This document shows positions 36,550 to 50,100 of a stretch of 64,000 bases of DNA, piece by piece. This DNA comes from Trileptium ribeirensis (lineage: Eukaryota; Nematoda; Enoplea; Enoplida; Thoracostomopsidae), in the NCBI GenBank assembly GCA_030248225.1, contig JASANE010005108.1, positions 37,450 to 101,449 of the forward strand. Reading direction: 5' to 3'. Positions within the stretch are counted from its first letter, which is position 1. Every line of letters starts with the position of its first letter. Made by a program: the position numbers and the translations under genes. The notes under the pieces were generated by a model. The model saw nothing but the letters and a program-made list of their open reading frames with translations. It searched no databases and was not told where the DNA came from.

Positions 36550-37940
36550 CAAATCGAGCGACACAAAAATTAGCGTAAACTATGGTAACAAACGAGTTGC
36601 ATTGCGAATACCACAACACTTTTAGGTGCTTGTTTCGACTAAGGATATTTAAAGATTGAGATTTATTGTAAGAGTCATGAACTAGAGCCTTGTATAGATG
36701 AAACCATCACATCGATCGCTCTTAGTTTAGTTTACGTAGCTGTTGTGCGCTGATTTTTACGAAATTATGACCTTGCTAGACAGGCCAGTGCAAGCATAGA
36801 CCGAATGAATAAGCTGGAGCTTCTACGCTTTTGGCTACGTTAAGTATTGAATTTTAAAAAAATAAAGTGTTCATAAATCCTGGCCATATTGTCTAAACTA
36901 ATATAAAGATGAATATAGTAAAAACTTAATTTATAAACAATTTTTAGATTGTCCAAAACGAAGTGGCCAATGAGCGTTTAAAAATTTATTACTTCTGCGT
37001 AAATACATCATACAGTGAACGACATAAATCCGCAAATTCATGCTTTTGTGTTTACTCAATTTCATGCTTTAATTCCTTGGAATAACCATTGAATTTTTTA
37101 CCTCAATCCACTTTTAACTAAAATGCTGCCTAGGATTTGCGTGACAAACGAAGCGTCCGGCTGAATCGTCAATTGTGAAATTTTATTAGTGTTGTACTTA
37201 GTGTAATAATATTTTGTTTTATAGCATTTTTGCGCTAATTCTAAGTTATATATTTGTTTTTAATATATACAATAACGTTTTAAGCAGTATGCCGCCTTTA
37301 GGCAATATTCAAATACGTATAGTAAAACGTAATCTTCGCGGACTAAATAGTTTCTGGCTTAAGTTATTGGGGCTCAGCTCAACGCCTTGTGACAAAACCA
37401 CAGTCCGGCTGGACAGTCGCTGACAAACACATAGCCTAGCTAGGCTATTCAAAATTTTACTAGTCGAGCTGAACTGTCTGCGTGACATAGTAGCTAGCCC
37501 ATTTGAACGCGTGACATAATTAGGACCATGCGCACGCATCTTATCGTAAATGATGGATTAAGCAGTAACATATGTTTCAATTGTTACTTTCTTAACCCTA
37601 CCTAAAGATGCTATGATTTAGATCAAACAAAACAAATGAAAATATAAAATAATTGGTTTCCTATCAGAGAAATTTGTAGTGCAAGCAGGTTAGTCTACCT
37701 AAGAGCTAAAGAAACCAATAGTTACTAAAAACGCAATACCTTGTTAATATATGACATGCATTGTATAATAAAAATGACCACTGTACTGATTTCAATGCTT
37801 TGGCAAACATTTAATTATACACAGATTTCTGTGTGTTATACGACAGTTGGTTCCTATACAAATACATGACTTTTTCCCCGATATGCTTTTATGCGGCATG
37901 AAAATAATAATTTGACGCTGTGATAGATTTACAGCAGAGC
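36550..37940. other. Intergenic, AT-rich
   Basis: Apart from the dispersed repeat at 37330-37575 (partner of 17330-17575), nothing recognised. The 3' end of the M16 gene lies just to the right. Confidence 0.5.
37330..37575 (+). repeat. Dispersed repeat, partner of 17330-17575
   Basis: Shares CCTAGCTAGGCTATT, GAGCTGAACTG and the long block CATTTGAACGCGTGACATAA with the copy near 17.4 kb, in the same order. Confidence 0.6.
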
Positions 37941-37947
37941 TATTTAC

Positions 37948-37953
37948 TTTATT
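37948..37953 (-). terminator. Polyadenylation signal AATAAA of the M16 gene
   Basis: AATAAA on the minus strand about 114 nt downstream of the TAG stop at 38067-38069, the first such signal after the stop. It gives a short 3' UTR. Confidence 0.6.
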
Positions 37954-38066
37954 GCTTAGTACCAATTGATCCCATCATGAGTATAAAAATATAAAGGCTC
38001 GGAGCATAATAATGAGGTTGAACAAAAATGCAATAAACAAATCGTGCTTAATATATTAAATTATCG

Positions 38067-38192
38067 CTATTCGTCAACCAGACAATTCCTAGGACATGAT
38101 TTCTCCATATCGCTTAGTGTTTTCGTCGGTTTCACTGGTGGATATAGCAGTTGATACTTTTTAAACGTTGGAGGATCAAGGATACATTTGAC
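38067..38192 (-). CDS. M16 gene, last coding exon
   Basis: Acceptor TTGTTATAG; phase 0 start. It encodes VKCILDPPTFKKYQLLYPPV, then KPTK and a polar tail ending NCLVDE and TAG. The P-x-FK-x-x-x-LYPPVKP pattern matches the C-terminal end of M16A peptidases. 42 codons including the stop. Confidence 0.85.
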   Translation of the reverse strand, partial: VKCILDPPTFKKYQLLYPPVKPTKTLSDMEKSCPRNCLVDE

Positions 38193-41100
38193 CTATAACA
38201 AGCACATAAAAAGAAGCAAAAGAACAAACTGAGTTAAAACACATTAGATCGTTAAAAATTTTATTGAAGATATGTGCAGAGAGGAAGGGAAATGTAAACC
38301 GATGGCATTGCAGAATCATTTTAATGTGTGTACAGAAAAAAGTGTAGAACCAACTTAAAAAGAAGCTACCATACATTTAAATAGTCAGACGTAAATGAGG
38401 ATTTAGCATAATGAACATTCATTTGCAGAACGCAGATGTAAAGCAAACTTTAAAAATGATGACAAACATACTGTTTAAGGGTGTAAAATAGTGTCAGCTT
38501 AGTGGGACAGTTTTCGTTCTACAGCCCTTACAGGTATAATCAAACGATTCTGATTAATTTATATTCAAAAGAAATACTTGACAAAAATAAATTGAAATGG
38601 ACCAACATCAATAACGCCTGGCCTTTCCTAAAATCATACATGTTCATGGAGGGTTACCACATTGAGGCGCCGAAGGCGCCACAACTCCCTTTCTGGGAGG
38701 CCAAAGGCCGAAACCCCTGTAATCTCGGACCTTGAGCATGTGTGCCTTAAATATATTATTTGGAATATGAGCGTGAAAAATAATGTACTACAGTAAATCC
38801 ATTATATGGCTGGAATTAAGATTTTAAAACTAATAAAATTAAAATAGAGTGTCCGGAATTGTAGAAAATTTAACGTACTTAATTTAAACAAAGTACCCAT
38901 GAAAAATATAAAACGCACCTCGTCGGTCCCACAAGATGTTTCTATCGAATAACCCTTGTCGCGAGCATTGGTTCCGACGTTAAACAATATTAGTCTTGAG
39001 GGGTTGTTCTTCATATACTTCTGTAAATATTTAAGCAATACTAGCATTTTGAACCAACAATTACTACTAATTTATTCGAAAATCTTATCATTTCGAAAAT
39101 TTTAGTAATTATTGATTTTATTTAAATATTTCACCGAAAGAACAATTGAATACAACCAAATAATTTACGCACACGATAAAACATTTTTTCCCGTAAGGTT
39201 GAGCGCATAGAAGACTTTGCCTTTTCATGTGTCGTCGGTTTAAGGATATGTCATATATGAAGCCTGGTTTAAGTCATATTTTTATGAACGCGGCTTTAGC
39301 AATTGCTATAAAAATCCCAAAATTGGGATGGAAATATAGATATCTCCGACATTCAGAATTTCGAGTATGAAGTGACTGCACACTGAATCACGGAACTACA
39401 GACACATGAAGGTCGTCATGAAGATAAACAGACGTTTCATTATTTCAGTAGCTTTGCTCTGGTAAACAAACCTTGGGGAGTGAAGTACAGCATGAGTAAA
39501 TAGAATAAGTTCAAAAACTACATAGGGAAACTATGGCTACAAGTTGAATAGGCGGACCACACAACTGTGTGTTCAGTTATGAAATTTAGATTAAAGTACT
39601 AGTCAATGAATTGTCAAATTAAAGTTAGTACACAGCCGTACGCAGATGCTGGTGGAGTCACATACGTTTGGACCTCAAACCAGACCCAGGGTAATATTGA
39701 AACATATGTATTCAGTTATAGTAGGATATAGTTAACTATTTCGTATGGGATACAGTCTCATAACTAGTACTACTGTAACGAACATAGATTCAATGGATTT
39801 GCTGCTTAAATGGTGTTTGCGAGGAAATTGGTTGAAAATTAGTACAGTGCAACAGTCTGAAATAACAGCAAAATAGTCTGTATAGACGAACTAATTGACA
39901 TAAAAAAATATCAAAAATTGTCATTTTTTTACTTTTTTTCGAATTTGGGACAAATGTTGGAGGTACAGCACGAAAGTTGGAGGAGGGGGCAGAACAACAG
40001 TTGAAAAGATGGGAGTACAGGACTAAAGTTGGGGGACAGGACAAAAGTGGTAAACTTGTCCCTATCCCAAAAAGTGAGACAAATAAAAGGAAAATGGACC
40101 GCGTCATCCCACAACGTATACAATGGAGTGTCGCAGGAGTGTCACTTTCTTCTTCATGAATGCTTGATAAAACTGTATGCAAAGCTGTTATGCATTATAA
40201 ATATGTGCGTTCATTGACTACACACACTTTGGGTATTTCAATCCTGACTGCTGTTACTTTTTCATTCATCACCAAATACTGAAATAACAAGTGCTCAAAT
40301 AATACAAATTATTCCACTCATAACCAAATTTCGGTCGATTACAAATTTTCTTTAATTTTACTCTAAAACAGAAATAGTATGAGATAGACACAAATAATTG
40401 CTGCGTTTAGATTTGGGTAAGCGAGTGCATTCGATAACTCCAATGCAAAATTCAACATTTTAAGGTAACTATTAGCAATAAGACTGAATTTCACAGCTAA
40501 GCGATTAGTACAGTTGGTTAAAAATACTATTAGATATATCAATTTCAAATAATGTAGCACCTGCGAATACTAAAAAACCACTACGCAGAGAGTGCCGTAA
40601 AACTCCATACTTGACAAACTCAGAAGACTAAATGGCCGAATTTCAAAAGGTGTTGTGGCTGTGAGTGAAGTCTAAACGTACTCAAGTATGTCATCATTTT
40701 GCATACACTGTACCAACAATGTTTCATAGCTGGGAATACTGTAATAGCGGCATAAATAGCGTTACTGCATCCTCATTTATCGAAGTGTAATCGCATGCCT
40801 TTTTAAATTAGCGCAGTGTTTCATAGCAGGGAATACTGTAATAGCGGTATAAACAGCGTTAATACTGCATCCTCATTTAACGAAAGGTAGTCGCGTGCTT
40901 TTTTAAATTAACACAACTCTTCCAAAGTGTATTTGATCGGCTCACGCAAATCTGAACTATACCACAGTGAAAAGATTTATAAGAGAGCCCAAAGGGGCCT
41001 ACGAATAATTATATGTTTTGTGAAAGATGTTTTTCTTTACCGACTGCTCAAATCACATCCTCTTACGATGTCGAAAATACAAACTTCATATCCTCATTAT

Positions 41101-44100
41101 GGTTTTAGTTGGGAAAGCTGAGTAATCACGTAAAAATGAATTCTCCAGTGCAGCCGAGATTATATACAATTAATGTTGCAAAAATCCAACTTAACCAAAC
41201 AGTCACTAACCTCGTACAACGATATAATTTGATCCAATGTTACGGAACCAAGATACTTCTTTTCATTCGAGACTGAAATTACAATTATATACTACATTTG
41301 TGGTACACAGTTGAATTTTTCTCATAGCATTTTTCTTTTACAGAACCGGTCAATATGTGTGTTGTGGAAAAACGTTACACACGTTAACTCGAGTAAAACG
41401 ATCATTGAAAATCAACTTTCAAAGGCTATATATACAATCAGCGCACAAAGATACACAGCCGACGACGACATTACTATTGGCCTACACCTTAAATTTATCG
41501 GCATTTATTTCTATTTGTGTTAAAAAAACCTTGTGCAACGTTGCGTTTCGACGTTCTTGAAAATGAAGAAATTTTTCGCAAAATTTTTTACTATTTTTGA
41601 ACTTTTGTATTAAGGATGCGTTCACAAAAAAACTCATAAAGCGATTAAAAAATTGGGATATGAACGCTAAATTGTAGACGATATTGCAGTGCTTAGAATA
41701 TGTTACAGACAACAAGGTGTGTCTAAGCCTAACACAAACAATTGTTTAATCATAGCGCGTATATTAAAAAAACAGGCTTTTTTAACAACGCTATTAATTA
41801 AAGTATTCGGCGTTAGAAATCATTTTGTAAAAAGGACGAAATATTCCTCCTGTTAAAAAATGGCTGTAACTTTGCCTGTGAGTAACTCGTTATTCGGTGG
41901 TCAAATAGACTTTCAGACATGTTTCTACAGTGGAGTCTCTTTTGACAAGATATATATTCATAGTCATATTTGCACTATGTAAATAATAACATATAACAAT
42001 AAGTAAGAATACACAATCCGGGAAGCTTTGTAATCCCGTGCTATTTATCACATTAAATCAAAAATACACTTGCGAAAATACATTTCTCTTGTTAAAAATT
42101 GGCCGTAACTTTGCCTGTGAGTAACTCATTATTGGGTGGTCAAATAGACTTTCAGACATGTGTCTGTAGCGGAAGTATCATTTGGCAAGATATATACTCA
42201 TATTCATATTTGCACTATGTAAATAATAACATATATCAATAAGTAAGAATACACAATCCGGGAAGCTTTGTGATCCCGTAGTATTCGTCACATTAAAACA
42301 AAAATACGCTTGCGTTCCACCTAGAAAAGATAAGCTAGCAAACGAAACGCAAGCGCAAACCTTGTGTTCCTCAGCCCAAGCATCATAAGATCTCCTAAAT
42401 CAGAATCAAGCTTGGCAATAGTATTTTATAACACCCTACTAATGCTTAGGTGGAAAAATTGTCAGTATAATTGCTTTTCGTGTAAAGTCGAAAGCAGTGT
42501 TTTCATACTGGTGATTACATGTCATCGAAGCACATGTTTACATGCGCCAGGTGGAATTACGCTGTACCAACCTAACATATTCTTGTGCCCTAATGCGAGC
42601 AGTTCTGTTTACATCCCTGAGGCAGGATAATATAAGGTATAAATCAGAATAAGACAGCGAACAGGTAACACTTACTGCATACAACAAAAATCTAGAAGTG
42701 TTTAGTGAAATATATCTCGGCCAATGACTGAGATATAAAAATAGTTTATAGCAAACGGTTGGCTAAGGAACATTAGAGATCATAGACAATTAAAAAATTT
42801 CATTATGTCCAAATTTACTTCATGTCAAGATAATATTGGTTCATATCTGTTTTCTTAATTTCCAACCCTACAAATAATCTATTCCTAAAACACTTATTTC
42901 AATTCAACTTACTTCGGTTGAAGTTGAATTCCTGGTTATCGATTTCTTTCCAAAAACGGTAATGTTGATCGAAGAGTCGTTTGGGCTCTTCGAATCGTTT
43001 TGAGGCCAGCGAGGCTTTTCGAGTGTCAAACTGTTCTGCGGTAAAATTCGAAAGCGTTTCCTAAAATAGCAAACATTGGTACCTTTTTAATTACAAAACC
43101 GCTATCACGCAGGACACAAAAAGCATAGTCAGTAGTCAACAGCACCAACCATCCAATTTAGTGTAAAATTAAACATCCAAACAAATATTCTAAAGTATCG
43201 AGAAACTTTTGATAGTTCTAGTAATAAAAATATTCATACCCACATACAGCAATTCAGTTCGCGTCTTCAGCTGTATTAGTTATACAAAATAAACCGGAAT
43301 GACCAAGTTCGAGAGTTTAGATTAATGCTCCAACTGTAATCAATAAACTAATAGTTTGAAAAACATGCACTAATCGAAATTATTTAACAAAGTGGCGACA
43401 GGCTATTCGGCTCGCCACTTTATATGTAACCTCAAAAATGTGTAAGGGATAACTTCGATACTGCAGTACAGAGGAAACACATGCAAGCAGCTGTAAGTGA
43501 CAAATATACAGATTTTTAATATGAATCACTGCATACCTTCGACTGCTTAAAAATATACATATCCTAGATTGCATGCATAATTCTGTAGAATGTAAGATAT
43601 AGATATGAAAATGACAATTTCCCGAATTATTCTAAATTTTCAGGACGGACACACAGTGTAACAACAATATTATACACAGAATCGCGGTTTATGACATCAA
43701 TCACTGGAACGGCAAAGTTGTAATGGAATAACGATATGGACATGTTCCATTAGCAGACTATTAAATTTATTATGTCACTATTCAGGACTTACTGATGACG
43801 CATATGATAGAGTACGTAGGTATATACTCTCGTATATATGAATAGAAATTATATCACCGGTTTCACTGAATAATATATACGCAGCACCATAATAATATTT
43901 TGTTTACATTCGGTACTTTCTATTATTGTTCAAGGCAAAACGTATAAAGCTGCATATAGGCATTAAAAATTAAATTTAATTAAGGTAATCGTGTAAGGTG
44001 ATTAATTACCACTAGGCCATACAGTTTGGGATTGAGAGAATAATTCAGTATTAGCGACAAAGGAATCGGAAATAAAGAAACTTCTAGACAGAAGATTCTG

Positions 44101-47100
44101 TTTACCAAAACATATTATATTGTCCTTTTTTGAAGCTTGAGGTTATCAAAAACTGTTAGCCGTGCCAAAATCTGCTTGAATTTTGCTGTTGTTGCGTATG
44201 ACTAGTTAGTGCATATATTATACACTTATTTCGTAATAATTATTTCAGTGTGACAGACCTCTAGCGCTGAAATCGGTCAAACAACTACTACCACGTAGAC
44301 GTAAAATGCTTAATTTGGCTGTTACCATCCACAAGTTTTTTAGTGCTACATCCAGTTTTACTCAAACTAAAGAAAATTTGTATTTAAGTGAAGGGTCAGA
44401 TCCAAAAATAGCTTAATTTAAACTTTCTATACATAAAGATCTTCGAAAACCGAATTTTCCTCGCAAAGTGTAAATTTTGTTGCCACCCACGGCTTGAAAC
44501 TCCTTTCTACAAAGACTCTGACGGTGTTACAGCACTTACGCACTGAAAATTACATGATAGTCTTCAAAACCTATGCGAAACCAAAAATATCTACAAAATA
44601 AGCCACTACATAATTATCCCTGCAGCATCAGCGTTAAATGTGATGAAAACTGAAGTCAAAAACCTGCAACATGTCGGATTCACTTAATATTCATTTCTTT
44701 TCGGAAGCAGTTGCAATGCAATGTTAACGCTCAAGTTAGGGGAGTAGATAGTTCCGGGATATGCGGCAGAAGGGTCGAAACGCCAACTCTTTATAAGCTC
44801 ATAGCATTCTCCCAAATATTGCTAAGATAATTCCCAACATCCCCAATTTTGCTGCTATTTTCCTCATTTTTAGGTAAAAATTTATTCATTTTTGCCAAAT
44901 TCATCCAAATCCTGAAAATTTTACACTAGCCTTTACTTGATAGATGGGAGTGTTAATATAGATTATCGCTCCGACCTTTACAGGCTCCACCCCTACTCAC
45001 TCTACCTCTTGGACACCGATAATATATAATTTTGGGTCATACAATATATAGTCTTGGATTACACCATATACCGATTTGAATCATACCATATATGTTTAAT
45101 TTTAAATTACAAAGTATATATAATTTCAGACTTCAAAATATACATTATTGCATAATACAATAAAAACAATTCTGAACTATACAACTTCTATGCGAATTTG
45201 CAATGGGTAAAATTAGGATTAAACCTTGACAAAATTAAAAATGATGTTTCATTTCCAAGATTCAACGACTCATATATAGTCTGATAGCTCGTAAATATCT
45301 AACTTTGAAAAATCTTAAATATTGGATTTGGTAAATAAATCAAGTGTCAAGAAGGACGCTTAATGTGATTGACACAGATCCCGCGAATGTATTTGTGTCG
45401 CAAGAATAGTTGCCGCAGTACGGTCAGAATTCCTGTCATAATTGCAATTATAATGGTGATGTGCAAAATAATTTGGGACATCGGAGATTCATGAAAGGCG
45501 AGTAACCAATATGATTGCAATTACGTTGATCTTATTCCAATACTTTATAAGGTATCAGCTCGTGCATGACTTGTTTATATTATGTATGCTCACAGGGATA
45601 GGGGAGCTACCTCCCCCCTGGGACACGCTACTCCTTAATACCACCCCTGGATGCGCCGTAGGTGCCGCCGCACCCCGCCTTAACCATCCTTGCGGGGGCC
45701 TACGGCCCGGTTCATCTCGCTGGGACTTCGGACCTCGGTACAACGTATAGCTTATATTCTTAATGAACAAAAACAAATCACATCCTTGACTCGAACAGGG
45801 TATCCAAGTAATAACATCGCTTACAGCCATTCTGCCGTCAAGAAATGCTTCAATTCGGCTTTGGGCGTAGTCCGGCTTCTTGTTCGACTGCAGCATTATC
45901 ATAATTCCATTAGAGCCGTAACTGTCAGGAACTCGACTAGATGCAATATATCCTGAAATAATATTTTAAATTGTGCGTTTTACTCTATGTTATTGTTGGA
46001 ATTTATCTACCAAATCACAAAATGTTGGCTTTCCGCTGAACAATAAACAACTAGGTTTATTAAGATTCTATATCGACTAAGAGGTGTATAAAGGATACGG
46101 CGTGTGTAGGGTGAAAATGGAAAAAACCTTACGGCCTTCTCCCCTGTGCAGTGAACTTTGGTCTGTCAGGCTTTACATGTTTTTGAAAGCTATCACAGCT
46201 ACACAAGGATCAATTCGCAAATCGTAGTGCTAGGAATTGCTTAATATTCTAAATATCCGTCAACACTGACTTCGTTTTCTTCAGAAATAGATGAAGTCGT
46301 AAAGTCTTGTTTTTGTAAATTGTTAAGTCTAAAAAATTTACCGAATTTTTACATATTGTAAAATATATAAAATTTTTATATTTGAATTACTAATAAACAG
46401 GTTATTTCTATCCTCGGCGACGGATAATATTACACGTAATCCCTTTGTCAAAGTATTTGGTTTCAATGACAGATACACTGTTAATCGATTTCAGGAAATC
46501 CACCTCAGCAAACATGACATATTTTGGGATATCGGTGTCTGGACATCATCCACCCAATATGTTAAATTGAGTACACACCACATGTCCAGTGGAGGAACAC
46601 TTGCAAAAGAAGATTAAGTTACCAATAGCTTCCTTAGTTCGTAGCTGATCAAACACGGGCTCGGCTATAATTTCATTCAATAGAGCTACATCAATTTCAC
46701 TTTCCAAAGACTTCGCACCAAATTCATAATAAGCGATTACAGAAGAATCTGGATCAACTGGATGATCAACTTGATGGAAATATGTTTCACCTAAAATATA
46801 ATAACTCTTATAATTATATATTAAATGCACCAAATAATTTCTCACTATGCAAATAATAAAAAACACTGTAGTCAAAAATATTAAAAAGGGTTTTGAAGAC
46901 AATAATAATTGAGGATGTTAACTGCACAAACTTTACAGGTTAGCATATGTTCCTAGATACGTCTTTTTAAAGTGCTATGCGCCAGTTATCGATGTTCTTA
47001 GCGTTCAATCTCCAAATACTGGGCTGAATAAACGCACGTGTTTTACGGGTTAGGCGTAACAATCACAGCGGCTTTTTCATTTTTACCATCATAGTGGGTA

Positions 47101-50100
47101 TATCTTGCATTTGTTGCTGCATTATTCATTATTAGTATCTCGCATGCGAGGGTGAAACGGAGCGAGCCTAGCTTCATTATTAAGTCTATCATTTTGTGTA
47201 GTCACCTGTAACAGGTTGTGTTTGATGCATAAACAACCCTAAACCTCTATGAACCCTGACCCCATTGAAAAACCTAAAACCTCGTTGACCCATCGAAGAC
47301 AACTGACAGCACATCAAGTATTTTTGCTCGTCTTTTGATAGCCAAACCATCCATATGTAGTAGAGTTCCATAAACGTAAATACAGACCATTCTTGACGCA
47401 TTACATAAACAAGGTACTGAAGACAGACTATATTCAGAAGACCAGGTTCATTGACCCTAAGCTGATTAAAAACCTTTCAATATGAATGAAATATTCGTGT
47501 TGGTCACTCTATGACCATGCCGTTGTATTCAGGATATCGAGAATCTTCTATATAGACTGCTTTTGACGCAGTGCACCAAACTACTGAAGGTCGCCTATAT
47601 TACATAAATCAGGTTCATTGACCCTGAACTCAATAAAAACGGACTGGAAACACATTAGATACTTATTCTGGGCTCTAGATAACCAAACCATATTTTTCAG
47701 CTTACAGAAAAATCTGTATGGAAATTCTGAAAATCGGGTTCATTGACCCTGAATCTATTGAGAATTATTAAAAGGCACGAAATACGAACGCTGGATTCTA
47801 GATAACCAAAACATTGTATTCAACCTTCAAAAGAACCTATATATAGACCAGTCTTTGTGCCCTGTGCGCAAAACATAACCAAACAAATGAGAAGGCACTA
47901 CATTTTGGAAATCGGGTTCGCCTATCGTAAAATCCGTGAAACGCTATAAAAACGCCTAATATAGCCAAGTAGGATTCTAGGTAGCAAAACTGTCGTATCC
48001 AGCGTGCTATATAACCCAGTATGCACTAACTATAAGGTAAAAAACCGCTATAACATTCCGAAATTTAAAAAATCGCTGTTTGTAGCAATGGGTAGACAAA
48101 ACATATTCGAGCACACAGCGTTGTAGAGAGTGATCCCACAAAAAGGTCGTGGTCAGCCAAGTTGTAGATCTCAATGGCTAAATCTAAGCCAGCTATCTCT
48201 GCGTGGTGATGAACCTTGTGTCGCGAGATATGGGCTACCGTAACATGTACCAGCATGGCCGGATTTGGCAAAAAAGTCTTATTACCAACCAGTTTTTGTG
48301 ACATTTTGACCCGGACGATGGGGTTGAACTGTTCGAATGCTTTTGCTCGAACAAAAAATATCGAAATCCGTCCATACGAAAACGAATTATGAATGACAGT
48401 GACAAACAAAAAAAGAAATTTCTTCGATTTTTACTCCAGCGCCCGCTTCCCTCGCTCCGTTTCAATTAACAATGACCTGTCAGGTTAATCGGTAGGTCGG
48501 CAGTCCGACAATAAAATTTATATGAAAATAATATATCAAAAACACCTTCATCATAAGCTAGTATGATCAACTTTAATTGCCCACCTTTAAATGAGTTAGA
48601 TTTTGAGTAATATGCTTTATTAGTGAAAATGGTTACAGTTTAGGTAGGCAGAAACACTTTACGCTGTTTCTCAATTGGAATAAAGCTTGATTTTCATCTC
48701 GTTTAGTCCAGGCACGTATATCCTTTAAACTGTTCCAGATTAGAAGAATATGATGCATTCGGTTGCAAATCAATTTTACTGATACCACTCGGCGTAACTT
48801 AATAAGGTCAAGCCCATTCTTTACGTTAGTTACACTTCTGTAGTTTAAAAATAAAGCAAAAATTCTTGTATTTGGAGTTACGCAAATGAATCTCAAAGAC
48901 GATAATCATTATAGTGGCTATGCTCAGACGAATAGCGAAATAACGAAACTAGCAGAGGGCATACAGTAAAGGCATAACAAATATATTAGGTTAGCCCATT
49001 CTTCCTGATTCTGCTTCCAATGAGCCATATCTGGAAAACATGTGGTCCACTAAAATAGAGATCGCCTTGCTATATATGCTATCTCATTAACTTTATTTGT
49101 GCTGCGCCGTTGGCAGGCCCCTCACTTTCGAGAAACAATTAAGTGATGGGGTTATAACAAACTGATTGTAGACGATCACCCCCACTTTTGAGGAGCTTGC
49201 AATGACCCTATGTGATTACGGGCACTAAATGGTTTGGGAGAATGTACCAGTGAACACAAAATTCAGCCGACCGATTAGTGATATAGCATAGCAGTGCTTA
49301 AGAGGGTAGCAGACGAGCGAATTATGCATCTCAGATGTACTAAACCGTTGCGAAATATCGTTAACCGATTTTATCGCTGTTCGCTATATCTCATTCCTCC
49401 AGCTTTGAAGATTATAAATTCGGAAGAACGTGAATAAAACAGTGGATGTGTCCTCAAACAATATATTAACGTGATCGTGCATTCTTTAGTGATTTTTATT
49501 ATTATGAAGACTAACAATTGCAGTATTACCGATGGTAAGAGTGCTTTACATATACAGAACACAGAAAAAATGGATTTAACTGTTTTATTACTTCGAAGAT
49601 AGATTGTGCACACAATATTTTGAGAATGGTAGCCTGTCTAAATTTACCTGTGCATTGAATGCTAAAGCCAAACGTTTCTGGGTTAATAAAAATAGCAATA
49701 AAATCTGGAGCGATTTTGGTGTCAAGATTGGATTTTATTCCTATTATTTGCACTAAAAAGACGAAAACGCTGTACGTCACGTAATAAAATATGTACTGTA
49801 AAACCGTGAGCCAAATTGAACATGATATCAACAGGGTTAATAATATCTAAATTTACGGAGATATAAGCCTCAAATGATGTGAGTGCTGGATTACTTCCTC
49901 ATCACAGCAAGCCTTGAAGCGTCATATCACGGCTAAGGGAAAATCACAGGCACAACAAAGATTTCAGACAAATTGTTCAATCAAGAATCAAGTTACAGCC
50001 GATAACAGCAAAATTCGGACACATTGTAGCCCGAAACGTATTTTCAAATTCCCGATAACCGACAAATAAAGATACATGAAATTAATATGAATGCGTGTGG

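Noticed and set aside
46490..46622. Reading beyond the donor of M16 exon c in the same frame, including a protein-like stretch after a TGA
   Set aside because: The donor at 46623 joins perfectly to exon d, which continues the conserved LRTKE-x-x-GYI block, so the following sequence is intron.
47200..48040. CRISPR-like array
   Set aside because: Repeats are long, diverged and irregularly spaced within a eukaryotic intron; no cas-like gene exists.
48065..48409. 114-codon minus-strand frame in an M16 intron
   Set aside because: No recognisable domain and no splice signals in a phase compatible with the gene; possibly transposon debris, not annotated.
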